Shown piece by piece: positions 34,967 to 46,319 of a DNA stretch of 64,000 nt. The stretch's first letter is position 1, and every line of letters begins with the position of its first letter. Position numbers and translations under genes: made by a program. Below the pieces are notes generated by a model, which was not told the DNA's origin, ran no database searches, and saw only the letters and a program-made list of their open reading frames with translations. Origin of the DNA: Ipomoea triloba (taxonomy: Eukaryota > Streptophyta > Magnoliopsida > Solanales > Convolvulaceae); assembly GCF_003576645.1 (NCBI RefSeq), contig NC_044919.1, positions 31,169,468 through 31,233,467 of the forward strand, written 5' to 3'.

Positions 34967-37900
34967 AAATACAATAACTTTTTCCAGTAATTAACTTTGC
35001 AGGAAGTAGTTATTATTAAACATTTGGGAAGATGACGGGGGTCATCAGCCACTTACATTATCAACAGGAGAATATGACTTCATGTAGAAATAATATTCTT
35101 CTTTACGAGGATCACCCCATTCCTGCAGCAACACAAGGAGATTACACTCATGTATAACCACCACCCCCACAACACAGACAAAAATGATAATGAAAATCAC
35201 TAGCCTAGTCCAAACCTGTAAAAGAATATGTACTATGGAGTAGTTGATAAGAGGTAAAACAGTAAAGAAGCTAACCTCCCACTCAGAAGTTGTTAGAGGA
35301 ATAGTTGGGTCAAGCATTGTGGTTAAAATATCTACAAAAGGCACTTCAGCAACAGCTGCCTTAAATAAATCAGGGCGCATAGTGAGCACAGCACCAATTA
35401 GCAATCCTCCAGCACTTCTACCATTGATGCAAAGCTTTTCTTTGTTGCAATATTTCTTTTCAATCAAGTGCTCTGCGCAAGCAATAAAATCTGTGAAAGT
35501 ATTTTTCTTCTTCAGCAGTTTCCCATTTTCGTACCACTGTCTCCCCATTTCACCACCCCCACGAATATGAGCAATTGCATAAATGAACCCTCGGTCCAAC
35601 AAGGACAATCTTGATGCCTTAAAATAGGGATCAATGCAAACCTGTTCAGTAAGTGACATTAGCAAGTGTTATATGGATAAAGCAAATTTGTGGTACATTA
35701 AACCCTAAATAAATTCAATTTAAAGCCCTTCCAATTTCTTTTTCTTTTTTTTTAATTGAGCCTTCATATAAATGATGCAGAGGTATACCCATTCAAGAGA
35801 GAGAAGTCAGAAAACTCGCAATCACAACCCCATCAAAGAAAGAAACAGACAACTTTATTTCAAAACAGAGCAATAAGGAATTTTTGAATTACACTCAAGC
35901 AATAGTACTTTATCCACATTAATAATGCAATACCTCATATGACCCATAACCGTAAAGAAGAAGTGGATCTGAACCGTCAAGCTTCACAAGGTTCTTCTTA
36001 TAAGTAATTGATATAGGTATTTCAGTGCCATCTGAGGCAGTAGCCTGTTGCCTTTCAGTCACATAATTTGATGAATCAAATCCACCCAATACCTGAATCA
36101 TATGATACAGTAAATTATTATGACTGAACATATGAAACTATAGAGAAATAAAAATGATCCTTCTTTCTTCTTTCTCTTAGGAAAAGAAAAAGTCCAAAAG
36201 TACAAACAGCAACAGCCATTTAAATTGTTCCAAAAATCAACCATGTTTTGTGGAACTTCATAAAACAGCTAAAAGAGTGGAAGTAAGATGCAAAACTGAT
36301 TCAGGGATGCATCGGATGCAATGACTCAGCCATGTAGGATTTAAATGTTGTTAATTACAACTCACGATCATTCATGACCTCTCTAATAACTCACCGGATC
36401 AATCTTCTTCAAAACAGAAACTCCTGTGTCCATGTCATAGTCATATACAGAAGGAGGAGTTTTTAGGGAACTATAGAAAAACCTTAGAATGCTGGATGAA
36501 AACTGTGATTCTGATGGATCCACGGAGTATATTGGATCAACAAAATCAACAACCCTACCACCTTGAAGTTCTTCCAGTGGCTCCCCAGCAGCAGGAAGGC
36601 GATATACAGTTATTTTAGGCAGACCATTTTCACGCTCGTAAACAGCAAGATGGTCACTGAAAAGTTGCATTTCCTGGATCTTTATGCTGCAGAAAAGCTA
36701 ATTATGATCACTGAATTGCTTCAAAGTATGAATATCTTGAGCATCATGGAAAACCATTAACAAGTATAAAGTAAATTTTTGTTTTATATATGAGTACAGT
36801 GATGTACGCAAAGTGGAGAGTATTTTTCTAACCACTGCCACTCCTAAAAAAAAATCACAAAGAGAACTATCATAGGGCAAGACGTCCTCCAAAAAAAATG
36901 AAAATAAATAAAAGGAACCAAAAGAAAACACCACTATGCTTATGATGACAAGAGACAAACATCCATCCATCATAATTTTAATATTGCCATTAATATTTTT
37001 TAACAGTACTATATACAGACAGGTGAAAAAACCAACACTTAAAGCACTGTTAAAGATAAAATTAAGGTTGCTTCCTATATAAGCATAAATGTTGAGTTAT
37101 TACCTTGGCCTGTGAGGAAGAAGAACACTTGTTGCTGATATATTCTCCACAGGGCATGCAATCAATTCTGAGTTAAAACATTCATCACTCTTCCTCTGGA
37201 TAAAAAAGTGATTTCCACGATGACTAACATATGTTTCAATTCCATTTACTCGATGTGTCAAAGCTAATAATCCATCATCAAGTTTTGAAATGTCTAGATA
37301 GAACACAAATCTTGTAGTTTTACTCTCGGATGCTACAAACAAATATTTCTTGCTCTCAGATGCCCGAAGATCCAATGAAAATATGTCATCCTTTTCATGA
37401 TAAAGGCAGGTGTCATGAGCTTGGTCTGTTCCCAACCTGTGCAGCCACACCTACAAAATGTAATATCAACAAAAGAAATTTCATTTATAACTTTACCTAA
37501 TAGGTCTTGAGTAATACAAAAATAAGCCTACCACAAAATAGAAAACTTTAATTTTGGCTCCTATGTAAGGGACATAAGAACTATGTAGATTGAGAAACAT
37601 CATCAACTGTGCACCTTGGCATATTTCTTTTTACCCATAAATATAAAACATAAGTTTGAATGTGCAACTTATCGAGATTGCCAAAAAAAAAAAAAAAAAA
37701 AACAAAACAAAACAAAAACAAAAAAAAAAAAAAAAACAAAACAAAACAAAAACAAAAAAAACCCACAAAAAAAAAGAGTAAAAATCACCATAAACTTTCT
37801 CAAATTAATTCTATCGGACACTATGCACACTTTATAGTTAAATTGGTCCCTTTTGAAAAATATTTTATGCTAGTTTGTTCAATTCTAGAAAGACACTCCT

Positions 37901-39805
37901 TAGGGAAGAAAAAAAAAAAATCTTTCATTAGCAAACTTGGAGATTGGGATCAATATGCTATGCCTTCACTGAAGAGATGTGTTAATTAAACTTGGAAACC
38001 AATGACTTCCAGCTCAAAGTTTTTTACCAAACATCATCTGTTGGACAACTAAAGCAAACCTCATATCTAATGAAAACAAAAGATACAGACTAGAAAGAAA
38101 TGTGATAGGGTTTTGTAGAAAAAAGTCACTGCATGGCATATTGGTCTAAGGCCAAAACCTGTACCTTGTCAAGCCGAAGAATTTCATCCATTGTGACATA
38201 AACTAGGGCCTCATCACCTGCCCACTCGAGTTCTGATGTCATACGAACAAGAGGCTCTCCAACTGGTGCTCGAGATTCAATGTCAATAATATGAACAGTA
38301 TATATTTCATTTCCTATTGTGTCTTCAGCATATGCCACCAACTTACCATTAGGACTTACCTGAGAAAAGGAAACTGTGAGGAAGACAGAGGTATAGAACC
38401 CAAAAAATAAAGCAGAAAGCCCAATAGAAAAGGATTAAAGCAACAAGTCCTTACTTTAAAAGCACTGATACTATAAAATTCTTCGCCTTGAGCTTTGACA
38501 TTCTCATCAAGGATTACATGCTCTGGTGGGGCATCAGGTCCTGTAGGCATGGTATCATGAACAGATAATGAAGCTTCATGATTGGGTGCAAGGCGTCGAC
38601 AGTGTTGGGCATATTCCTTGCCTTGAAGCGTCCTTTGGTAGTAGTAATAAGGCCCCCGTCTTATAGGTGCTGAAATGTCATCTTCCTTGATTCTTGCTCT
38701 TATCTCAGCATAAATCTCATCTTCCAATTGTTTTGTACCTAAAGAAGTCACCTAACTTTTTTAAAACCATTATCCAGGATAAACTTAAACAGAATCACTG
38801 GGGGTTAATTTGATGATCACACATAATAATACAAGACAATGCAATTATATCCTTCAATAGGTAACTCTTTGAAATTCAAATGTAGCATTAAAAATCATAA
38901 CAAAATAATTGATTTCTAAAAGCTAAGAGGAGTTATCTCCAGCTTTCCAAGCTCTTCTTCTTTTCCTTGCAACAACCTGAAGCTCAACTCCACAAATACT
39001 TCAATTTGTTTTCCTCATCCATAACCAATAACAAAGTTTTATGCCACCAAATACTCTACACATATTCCTTTGCCGCATCATGGAGTGGTTGATTTGTGAG
39101 TGGCAAAATTAGGGGTAATTAGCATTTTCTATTAATAAAACACAATAAATAATAATACTAGACAATGCTATTATATCATTCAATAGATAACTCTTTGAAA
39201 TTCAAACGAAGCATTAAAACTCATAAGAACATAATTTATTTCTAAAAGCTAATAGGAGTTATCTCCAATCTCTTCTTTTCCTTGCAACAAGCTGAAGCTC
39301 AACTCCACAAATACTTCAATTCGTTTTCCTCGTCCATAATCAATAACAAGTTTTACGCCACCAAATACTCTAGCATATTTTTCATTACTTTTTGTAACAA
39401 GAAATTAAACGGAAAGATCAATGTTCTTTTCAGATTAGAAAATGAATAAAACACAACAAATAAGATATCGAACAGAGGAACACACGGACCAGACATGACG
39501 CAATCAGTGTAGTCATTTTCCTCCTTGAGATAAGAGAGAACCTCAGGATCAGAGCGATGGTCGTCGCGGAGCCAGTAGTAGTTGTCGACTCTCACGTCGC
39601 CGAAAAGCTCCATCTCGTGCTTCACCTTCTTCGCCACCGGCGGAGTAGGTATGCTAGCTGAAGCGTCGTTGCACATTGTTCGAGCAGAAAGTCTGATTGT
39701 GCTACAAATCCTCTTCGAGATTGAAGTAGGAGCAAGAGGACGGAGTAGAGGAGCACTGGAGCTTAATATACTGCTGCGTAGAGGTTGAAGCATTCTGGGA
39801 CACAA
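33957..39805 (-). CDS. Prolyl oligopeptidase family protein, oligopeptidase B-like (S9A serine peptidase)
   Basis: Eleven exons on the minus strand: 39805-39490, 38738-38455, 38359-38165, 37450-37104, 36686-36395, 36092-35934, 35641-35276, 35122-35057, 34904-34856, 34409-34286 and 34047-33957. The joined frame is 762 residues. The N-terminal half is the seven-bladed propeller that gates small peptides, opening with FGDVRVDNYYWLRDD. The C-terminal half is an alpha/beta-hydrolase. Its catalytic triad is Ser607 in INGRSAGGLL, Asp692 in TGLYDPRVLYSEP and His727 in SAGHFSKSGR. GGGEMGRQWYENGK and DGSDPLLLYGYGSYE are further family blocks. It cleaves short peptides after basic or prolyl residues in related enzymes; the specificity here is unknown. 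About 50 residues precede the conserved PPVAKKV start, are Ser- and Arg-rich, and look like an organelle presequence; an internal Met (MCNDAS) could give a cytosolic form. It resembles Arabidopsis At1g50380. Exons 9-11 are duplicated by the gap at 33347. Confidence 0.92.
37680..37775. repeat. A-rich low-complexity tract in oligopeptidase intron 3
   Basis: Runs of A broken by single C (AAACAAAACAAAAAC pattern) extend about 95 bases and generate artificial Lys- or Phe-rich open frames on the two strands. It may be the tail of an old retroposon. Confidence 0.8.
38833..39377. repeat. Tandem duplication (~325-bp period) in oligopeptidase intron 1
   Basis: 38833-39066 and 39158-39377 share about 220 bases with roughly 90% identity by eye. 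Markers such as AACTCTTTGAAATTCAAA and CTGAAGCTCAACTCCACAAA occur in both, at 325- to 340-bp spacing. It is non-coding. Confidence 0.85.
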
Positions 39806-41141
39806 TCGCTTGCATTTCGGGGGTTAAAAAAGCAATATGGGGGAAGAATTTTAATTCGTTTGAAAAGTTGAGATCAAATCTGTAATTAGGAGAAAACCCA
39901 ATCAGAATAACCGATTATCAATCATTGCTATGAAAATAAAATCCAATTATGCATTTTCTCTTGGGAAAATGGCATCTTTAGTCCCTGAGTTATAGGGGTA
40001 GTGTAGACTCAGTCCCTGAGTTATGGCCGTATGCGAGTTTAGTCCCTCAGTTATTCGCGAAGTGGCGAGTTTAGTCCCTGGCCATTAAATTTGACGAAAA
40101 AATTTAAAAATAATCAAAATTTGAGGGATAAAATATGAAATTCACATTTTATTCTTCTTCTTATATCAAAACCACTTTTACAATATTATTTTTGCACTTC
40201 TTAGCCTAATTATTTTCAAGATTCTTCAATTTTAAAAGCATTTTAATAACTTTCAAATGACTTGTTAGGAACCTGACTCTCGTATAACACACTTAAAACT
40301 TAGCACAAATAAAGAAATGCATGATCATTGTATTTAGGTGTATGAAACACACTATCCTAACAAGTTTTTATTTTTTTACTAAGCAACAAATGTAATAAAA
40401 TTAAAAATTTTGAGATAGGATAGTGTGTAAAAAAATCTCAAAATTTTTAATTTTATTACATTTGTTGCTTAGTAAAAAAAAAAAACTTGTTAGGATAGTG
40501 TGTTTCATACACCTAAATACAATGATCATGCATTTCTTTATTTGTGCTAAGTTTTAAGTGTGTTATACGAGAGTCAGGTTCCTAACAAGTCATTTGAAAG
40601 TTATTAAAATGCTTTTAAAATTGAAGAATCTTGAAAATAATTAGGCTAAGAAGTGCAAAAATAATATTGTAAAAGTGGTTTTGATATAAGAAGAAGAATA
40701 AAATGTGAATTTCNCCTAAAAATGCCAATATCTTTTTGGATTAAAAAAAAAAAAAAAAAACATGTAATCACTCCTGAAAATGTGCACTAGATAAATTTCT
40801 AAAGTAATAGAATCACCACTTCAGCACTCCTTTCAAGATAAAATATCTATGTAACCTAACTAATCAAGTAATCAAAATAGTAAATTCAATATAACTAGCT
40901 TAATTGACATGTGTGACCGTACACTTTTACCCCTTAAGAAAGGTCGAGAGTTCAAACCTCCTTTAATATGGAAAAACCTATTTGACCAGTACTTACACTA
41001 TGAGAGCTTAGAAAACCAGACAACCATAGCTATGTAATGGAATTGCCACAAAATCTAACTGACCAGCTATATATGTGAATCAAAATTCACAACGTTAGCC
41101 CACTTATGCCATCGTGGCACACATGGTTGTATTTACTTTAA
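39806..41141. other. Oligopeptidase promoter side with foldback element and gap
   Basis: 39806-39960 is the upstream region of the oligopeptidase gene. The foldback element at 39972-40728 and the N at 40714 follow. 40730-41132 is AT-rich; 40935-40975 has a tRNA B-box-like GGTCGAGAGTTCAAACCTCC, perhaps a SINE remnant. No gene is seen. Confidence 0.55.
39972..40728. mobile_element. Foldback element with 280-bp inverted arms, interrupted by an N
   Basis: The left terminal region (39972-40080) has four iterations of TTTAGTCCCTGAGTTAT-like sequence. Then 40137-40416 and 40435-40713 are almost perfect inverse copies around an 18-base loop. The N at 40714 follows, and CCTAAAAATGCC after it resembles the inverse of the left tip GGCATCTTTAG. 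The simplest reading is a long-terminal-inverted-repeat element whose right terminal repeat, about 160 bp, is missing in the gap. Confidence 0.75.
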
Positions 41142-42606
41142 GAGTTAATTCCAGCAATGGTCCTCCGACTATACTGATTTTCCAAAATTGGTCCTCGTCT
41201 TTTAATTTGGACAAAAAAGACACTTGACTTTCAAATTTGTTCCGACAATGGTCCTTCCGTTTAGCTTCAATTAGTTAGACTTTAGGTTAGGGGCTAAAAT
41301 GATTTTTTCATTACCTAGCCTCTTTTCCTAACCCACTGCCATTGCGCCGGAAAAGGGAAGAGGAGGAGGAGAGTCGCCCGTCTACGCCGCTGGTTCGTCA
41401 GACTGACTCTAATCGCCGCCGCTGCTCGTCGGAGGGAGCTCGCTGCCGCACCAGGGGAGGTGGTCGCCAGCAGAGAAGGGAGGAGAAGAGGAGTCGCCGA
41501 CGACTGCCCAACACTGCCAAACTTGCTCGCTGCTCTGCTCCAGTCCGCCTTATAAAGACATATTAAAGGATTTTTGCGGCATTTGAGAGTTGGGCATGTG
41601 GAACGCTGAGCAGTTCATGTGGGGTTAGTGGAGGAGCAGCGGCTAGGAGATCACCGGAAATCACAGCGAGGAGGAGATATATGCGATGCTTAAAGAATGC
41701 TCCATGGATCCCAATGAAACTGCCCAGAAACTTCTCTTCTAGGGTGGGCCTACTCTCCCCGCGCATCCCCTATTCCCGTCCATTTTTCTCTCTTCTGTCA
41801 CCTTGCGCTTGTGTGTATTTATATCTATATAGCTTTCATAGTGTATGGATGTTATGGGTGTTATGCTTAAGTTATGATATATATACTCAGGAACATGAAG
41901 ATACTCCTTTCTTACTATGTTATAAATTGCCGAAAAAGGATTTTTGATTCCATAGATTGAAGGGTGTCTCAGTAGTTGACAATGCGTTATAATCCCAGTG
42001 CTGTAAATTCTTAGAGCCAAATTTGTACTTATTTTGTATTAGCTGACATTGCTTTATAATCCTAATCCCCGATTTCAGTATGTAATTGGAGAAACTAATG
42101 AATGGATGCTGATGCAACAAGGTTTTCTTTTAGAGACCAAAAGTAAGAAAAACAAATTAAAAAGGACGTAATTCAGAGGGTTAGAAAGTGTCCTAAAAGT
42201 CCATGAAGCAGGAAATCTAACAACTTAGTTCATATTGATGAGTTAGATTAGAAACCTTCCATCCTCAGATAATATAGACACATATAAATTCGATTACGTT
42301 GCATGCTTTCCGACTATATTCAGCAGCCAACAGGCATCGATCTTCTCAAGGTACTATCAGTCTCGGATTTATTAACAGAAAATGGTCCAGTTAAAATATA
42401 TATACTCAGGAACATGAGGAAGAAGAAGGTCAGCTAATAAAAAGACCATTTTATCCCCTAACTTAACGCCTAACTAACTGAAGTTAAACGGAAGGACCAA
42501 TTCCGGAACAAATTTGAAAGTCAAGTGACTTTTTCGTCCAAATTATAAGACGATGACCAATTTTGGAAAATCAGTATAGTCGGAGGACCATTGCTGGAAT
42601 AAACTC
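41142..42606. mobile_element. Mutator-like element (Pack-MULE candidate), 1465 bp
   Basis: The termini are GAGTTAATTCCAGCAATGGT and the inverse ACCATTGCTGGAATAAACTC. The inverted repeats run for roughly 170 bp, through CGGAAGGACC and the CCCCTAACTTAA region. A perfect 9-bp target duplication TTACTTTAA flanks it (41133-41141, 42607-42615). The interior lacks transposase but has a GC-rich block (41340-41555) and an exon of a GIP1-type gene (41647-41742). A 20-base motif ATATATACTCAGGAACATGA occurs twice (about 41878 and 42398). Confidence 0.88.
41647..41742 (+). pseudogene. Captured exon of a GBF-interacting protein 1-like (GIP1 N-terminal domain) gene
   Basis: In frame after a CTAG acceptor the sequence reads EITGNHSEEEIYAMLKEC and continues SMDPNETAQKLLF before TAG. 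This is the conserved UBA-like helix block of the plant GIP1 N-terminal domain. The exon is preceded by an acceptor-like AG and followed by non-coding sequence, so genomic rather than spliced DNA was captured. Only 31 residues remain, bounded by stops, so it cannot make the parent protein. Confidence 0.8.
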
Positions 42607-42991
42607 TTACTTTAAATACATTGTGATCCAATTGATTCAAGTCGCTTAGAACTGACCCAAGAATCACAAGATGGTGATGCCTCTTATTCAATGTTATTAC
42701 AATAAACCAACAATGACAGAAAATAATCTCATCATCAAAATTTGTACAATCCAAAGAAGTGGCGAGCAGTGCTCGCAAAATTCACAAGTGAAAAAACAAC
42801 TTTCCACTATTCATAGATCAGTAAAGTTCCAGTTGAAGAGCTTCTTTCTACTCCGTAGAAATCAGCTTTTTTAGCCAAAACCCTCCAGGGCCATATTCAT
42901 CAATAAGATATCAATATCATGTTGGAGGAAAACACCAACGATTTGGCTACTGATGAACAATGCAGCATCAGAAGTAGCAATGGATGAAGTA

Positions 42992-45606
42992 TCAACTTGA
43001 AGGCTTTGATGGAGTTGGAGAAGACGGTGGCTTCAAATCTGGGTACTGAAATCCACATAGATAGATAGATTAGGTTGGGGTATTGATACTTGCACAATCA
43101 TTTGAGCTTCGAGTTTGATCTATAATGTTAGTATAGAGAAGAAGATGTAGATCTACATAGTGAATAACATAGCCAAATCATCAAAAAAAAAAAATGAAAG
43201 CTTGTCAAATACATTGACTATATAACTCAAAATAGGAAAGGTGCGGCCTAGAAACTTGAAAGTGAAAGCAAAAGAAAAATGAAAGAAATAAAACAAAGGG
43301 ATCCATAATCGGGATAGTTTTGATGGCTTTATGAAAATATACTAACAAGTTTTCACATTTGCCAGTGGCTGTGCAATTAATGTGGTTGTGATTTTTTTTT
43401 TTAGAGAAAGAAGAGTTCATACATTTGGATAAGGGGATAATGGCCGAGCAGCACTTCTTGTTTGAGAGGTGGGTTGAACGGGCTTTGAAACAGATCCATT
43501 GGTAATCTCTTCACTTCTTTTTACACTGGAATCCATATCTTCATCTGGCTGGCCACCTTTACCTTGCTGTTCTGACACTTTGGCTTTCTTCTTGGGGTAG
43601 ACACGAACAGATAAAGGGAGAAGCGATTCTTGTATTTCCTACAACAAAACAAACATGTATATGATAAAATACCGCATGTGTGTGTGCGCGCGCGCGTGTA
43701 TAAGAATTGTAAATCGGAACACCATATTATTATAAACCGCATTAGCTGATGATTGGTACACGACAGTCGAAAGCATTTCACACAATGAAAGGCCGAGGTC
43801 TGAACTAAGCCACGAGGATACAAATCTTAAGATTCCTAGAAGTCTCCATCAAAAAGTTGTTGGCTTATAATGCAATAGAGTATTACAATAACAAGAAATT
43901 TTTTACATCAACTAACTCTCTTCTACCAGTGATCATACTTTCTCCTAAAGAGTTAACGCAGCACGTTGCAACTTGCAAGGTAATAAAACTGTTCCTAACT
44001 TAAATCCATTTGAAGATAGAGAAATCACCTGCCATCCTTTGTTGCCTCTTAACCCACCCCGGATTGCATAGGCCTCTTTGAAGCCATTTTTCACCAACAA
44101 TTCAGCCACTTTTAATGAGTTACCGTCAAAACTACCTTCCACACAGGAGTCAATACAATATTTGTCAAAATACTCAAGCATCATTAAACACTACGTACTG
44201 CAATAGAAAACTAGATACAGATATATAACCACTGCTGGAACAACAGATCTTCAACAAATCATAAAGAGTAAATAATGGTAAATTGTAGATAAAGGCGAAA
44301 CTGGTCCCTCTCTATGCCTCCCCATTCTCTTAGCCTTTTGTCCCTTTCCCCCTATTGCTTTAGATGTTTGACATAAAGTTACAAACAGAGCACAAATGTT
44401 ACTGTAAAATCCATTGCTTTGTCCCCCACCCACTTAAGTTTAAAAAGTAATGATAAAGGGGAATAACCCATGCTGTTAACTTGGTAGCCACAAAGTTACA
44501 AATTTGACTCCCAGCGGGTGCAGTCTATGGCTTTCTTAATTTGATACAGTCATCTATGGACAACCTATGATGATTTATTGGTAGCCACAAAGTTACAAGT
44601 TTGACTCCCAACGGGGGCAGTCTATGGCTTTCTTGATTTGATACAGTCAACTATGGACAACCTAAGCTGGTTTATCTCTTTGTGATCATTTGCCAGTTAG
44701 GATCACAATGAGAAGTTTACTCGGTGCTCGGTTAGTGGCTTAAACAACAAGGTTACAAGTTCGACTCTGGATTTAGCACACTAGTGGCTTGAACTCAATG
44801 CATTCAATTAACACAGATTAAATATGCTATCCAATCAAATCAAATGTTCAAACTATTCATGCAATCATTGCATTCTTGTAACACAGAAGCAAGCCTGAAA
44901 CTTTCATTACTGCAGGAATGTTTGTTAGCTATAAAAACCAGGGAATGAAGTTTGGCAAAACTTACTTGTCTACAACACAAACTGTTGTGTTTTCCGGGTC
45001 CCTAAAATTCTCCAACACCTCCTTCACAAAAGCATCTTCATTTCCTTCAACAAAATGAACCTGCAGGGCACTCTTCTTCAAGATTTTCAAATTGGGGGAA
45101 CCCAAATAGGCCAAACTCCTCTTATCCCTAATATCCAACAGCTCACAACTGGGCTCATCCCGGAGCTTCTTAAACGCATTAATGGCAGATATAAACTTGT
45201 ACTTTTGCAAGTACTCTTCGGTGAGCGGGATTACCACAAGCCAAATGAACGTAACCCCAGCAACAAAAAACGGGTACCTATTAAAGAACTCGTCAATTGA
45301 AACCAAAATTGCTTCTAAGTTGATCTTAGCGGAGGCTTCTTCAGTGGGCACAGCGGTTCCGGAGGCAAAGCAAGAAAGAGGGAAAGATAGAGCCGTACAC
45401 AGAGAGAAGAAATGGGGGTTCAGAGAGATATGTCGGAAACGGGGAAATGGGGGCAAGTTAGGCGGTTTGGTGGCGTGGGTTTGCAGCGAATTTAAGCAAT
45501 GAGAAGTGAATTTCCGGGTTGAAGTGAATCGGGGCTTGGAGATTAGGGTTCTGGAGTGGTTTAGGAGAGGCGGGAAAGTCGATAGGGATTGGGAAAGAGA
45601 CTCCAT
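42992..45606 (-). CDS. Rhodanese-like domain protein, STR4A type, chloroplast membrane
   Basis: Four exons on the minus strand, 45606-44966, 44131-44029, 43638-43423 and 43045-42992, encode 337 residues. Residues 1 to about 60 are Ser-, Thr- and Arg-rich with few acids, consistent with a transit peptide. A hydrophobic segment FFVAGVTFIWLVVIPL near residue 113 follows. The rhodanese domain spans about residues 145-240, with CELLDIRDKRSLAYLGSPNL and, across the first splice, VCVVDNFDGNSLKVAELL. Where active rhodaneses have the sulfur-carrying Cys loop, this protein has Asp213, so it should not transfer sulfur. The same change is known in the thylakoid protein TROL (STR4). The C terminus is Lys-, Ser- and Pro-rich (PPSSPTPSKPSS). 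The exon 2 acceptor at 44131 is the only nearby AG that keeps the frame open. Intron 1 holds SINE-like repeats. Confidence 0.87.
43676..43700. repeat. GT/GC microsatellite in STR4A-like intron 2
   Basis: A run of about 22 alternating GT and GC dinucleotides (TGTGTGTGTGCGCGCGCGCGTG pattern) of potential Z-DNA character lies about 40 bp downstream of the exon 3 acceptor in plus-strand coordinates. Confidence 0.85.
44468..44800. repeat. tRNA-derived SINE-like repeats, three partial copies
   Basis: 44478-44572 and 44580-44672 are near-identical direct copies opening TTGGTAGCCACAAAGTTACA and continuing with a B-box-like GTTTGACTCCC. A third, more diverged match begins near 44730 (GGTTACAAGTTCGACTCTGG). 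These look like A-box/B-box heads of plant SINEs. All lie in intron 1 of the STR4A-like gene. The SINE call is by motif only. Confidence 0.6.
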
Positions 45607-45922
45607 TAGAAGCAGTCGAGAGAAAAAGAGAGGGTGGTGGAGAAGATGTGGGTAGGTGATTAGATGACAGTGATGAATTGGTGATAAGATGTGGCGCCAT
45701 TTGTAACGGCTTAATTGCTCTTTGCTTTACCTCTTTGGCACTAAATTTGACCGGGTAAATGACAATTCTCTAGCTAACTTTGGATCCAATGGATTCCATG
45801 ACAATATAAATCCAATCAATTTAGTTTCGATGCTCAAAACATTAAAATGTACACTTTTTTTTTTTGAGAAAAAAATGTACACTTCTTTCTAACTAATATC
45901 TATATATTTGTCTCATTAAGTT

Positions 45923-46319
45923 TGAATTAATATCTAATTTAGTCATCGACTATAATTGTTTTTTCTCAATTTAATCTTAAATGACTTTTTGTGCTTAATT
46001 AGGTTCTCGACTTCGGTGTTTTACCAATGTTTCAATTGAGTCTCCGGTTGTTAAAATCAATGACTAAATTAAGAAAAATCAGTATAGTCGAATACTAAAT
46101 TGGGTAAAATCACTATAATCGAATATTAACTTGGGTAAAAATACTTTTAGTTGAGGACTACATTTGGTATTAATAGAGGTGAAATTACTAAGTTATCTTA
46201 ACAGATGACTCGATTTAATAAAATTATCAAAGTCGATGATCTAATTAAGCACAAAAACTCATTTAGAACTAAATCGAGAAAAATCACTATAGTCGGTGAC
46301 TAAATTGAGTATTAACTCT
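45923..46319. mobile_element. Foldback MITE, about 395 bp
   Basis: The left arm (AATATCTAATTTAGTCATCG onward) pairs with the inverse of the right arm (ending GGTGACTAAATTGAGTATTA) over at least 100 bases. The shared TTTTGTGCTTAATTAG is in the inner part. The long terminal repeats suggest a Mutator-type MITE, but I could not fix the target duplication, so the ends are approximate. Confidence 0.65.

Noticed and set aside
37581..37989. Lys-rich and Phe-rich open frames
   Set aside because: They are translations of the A-rich tract in oligopeptidase intron 3.
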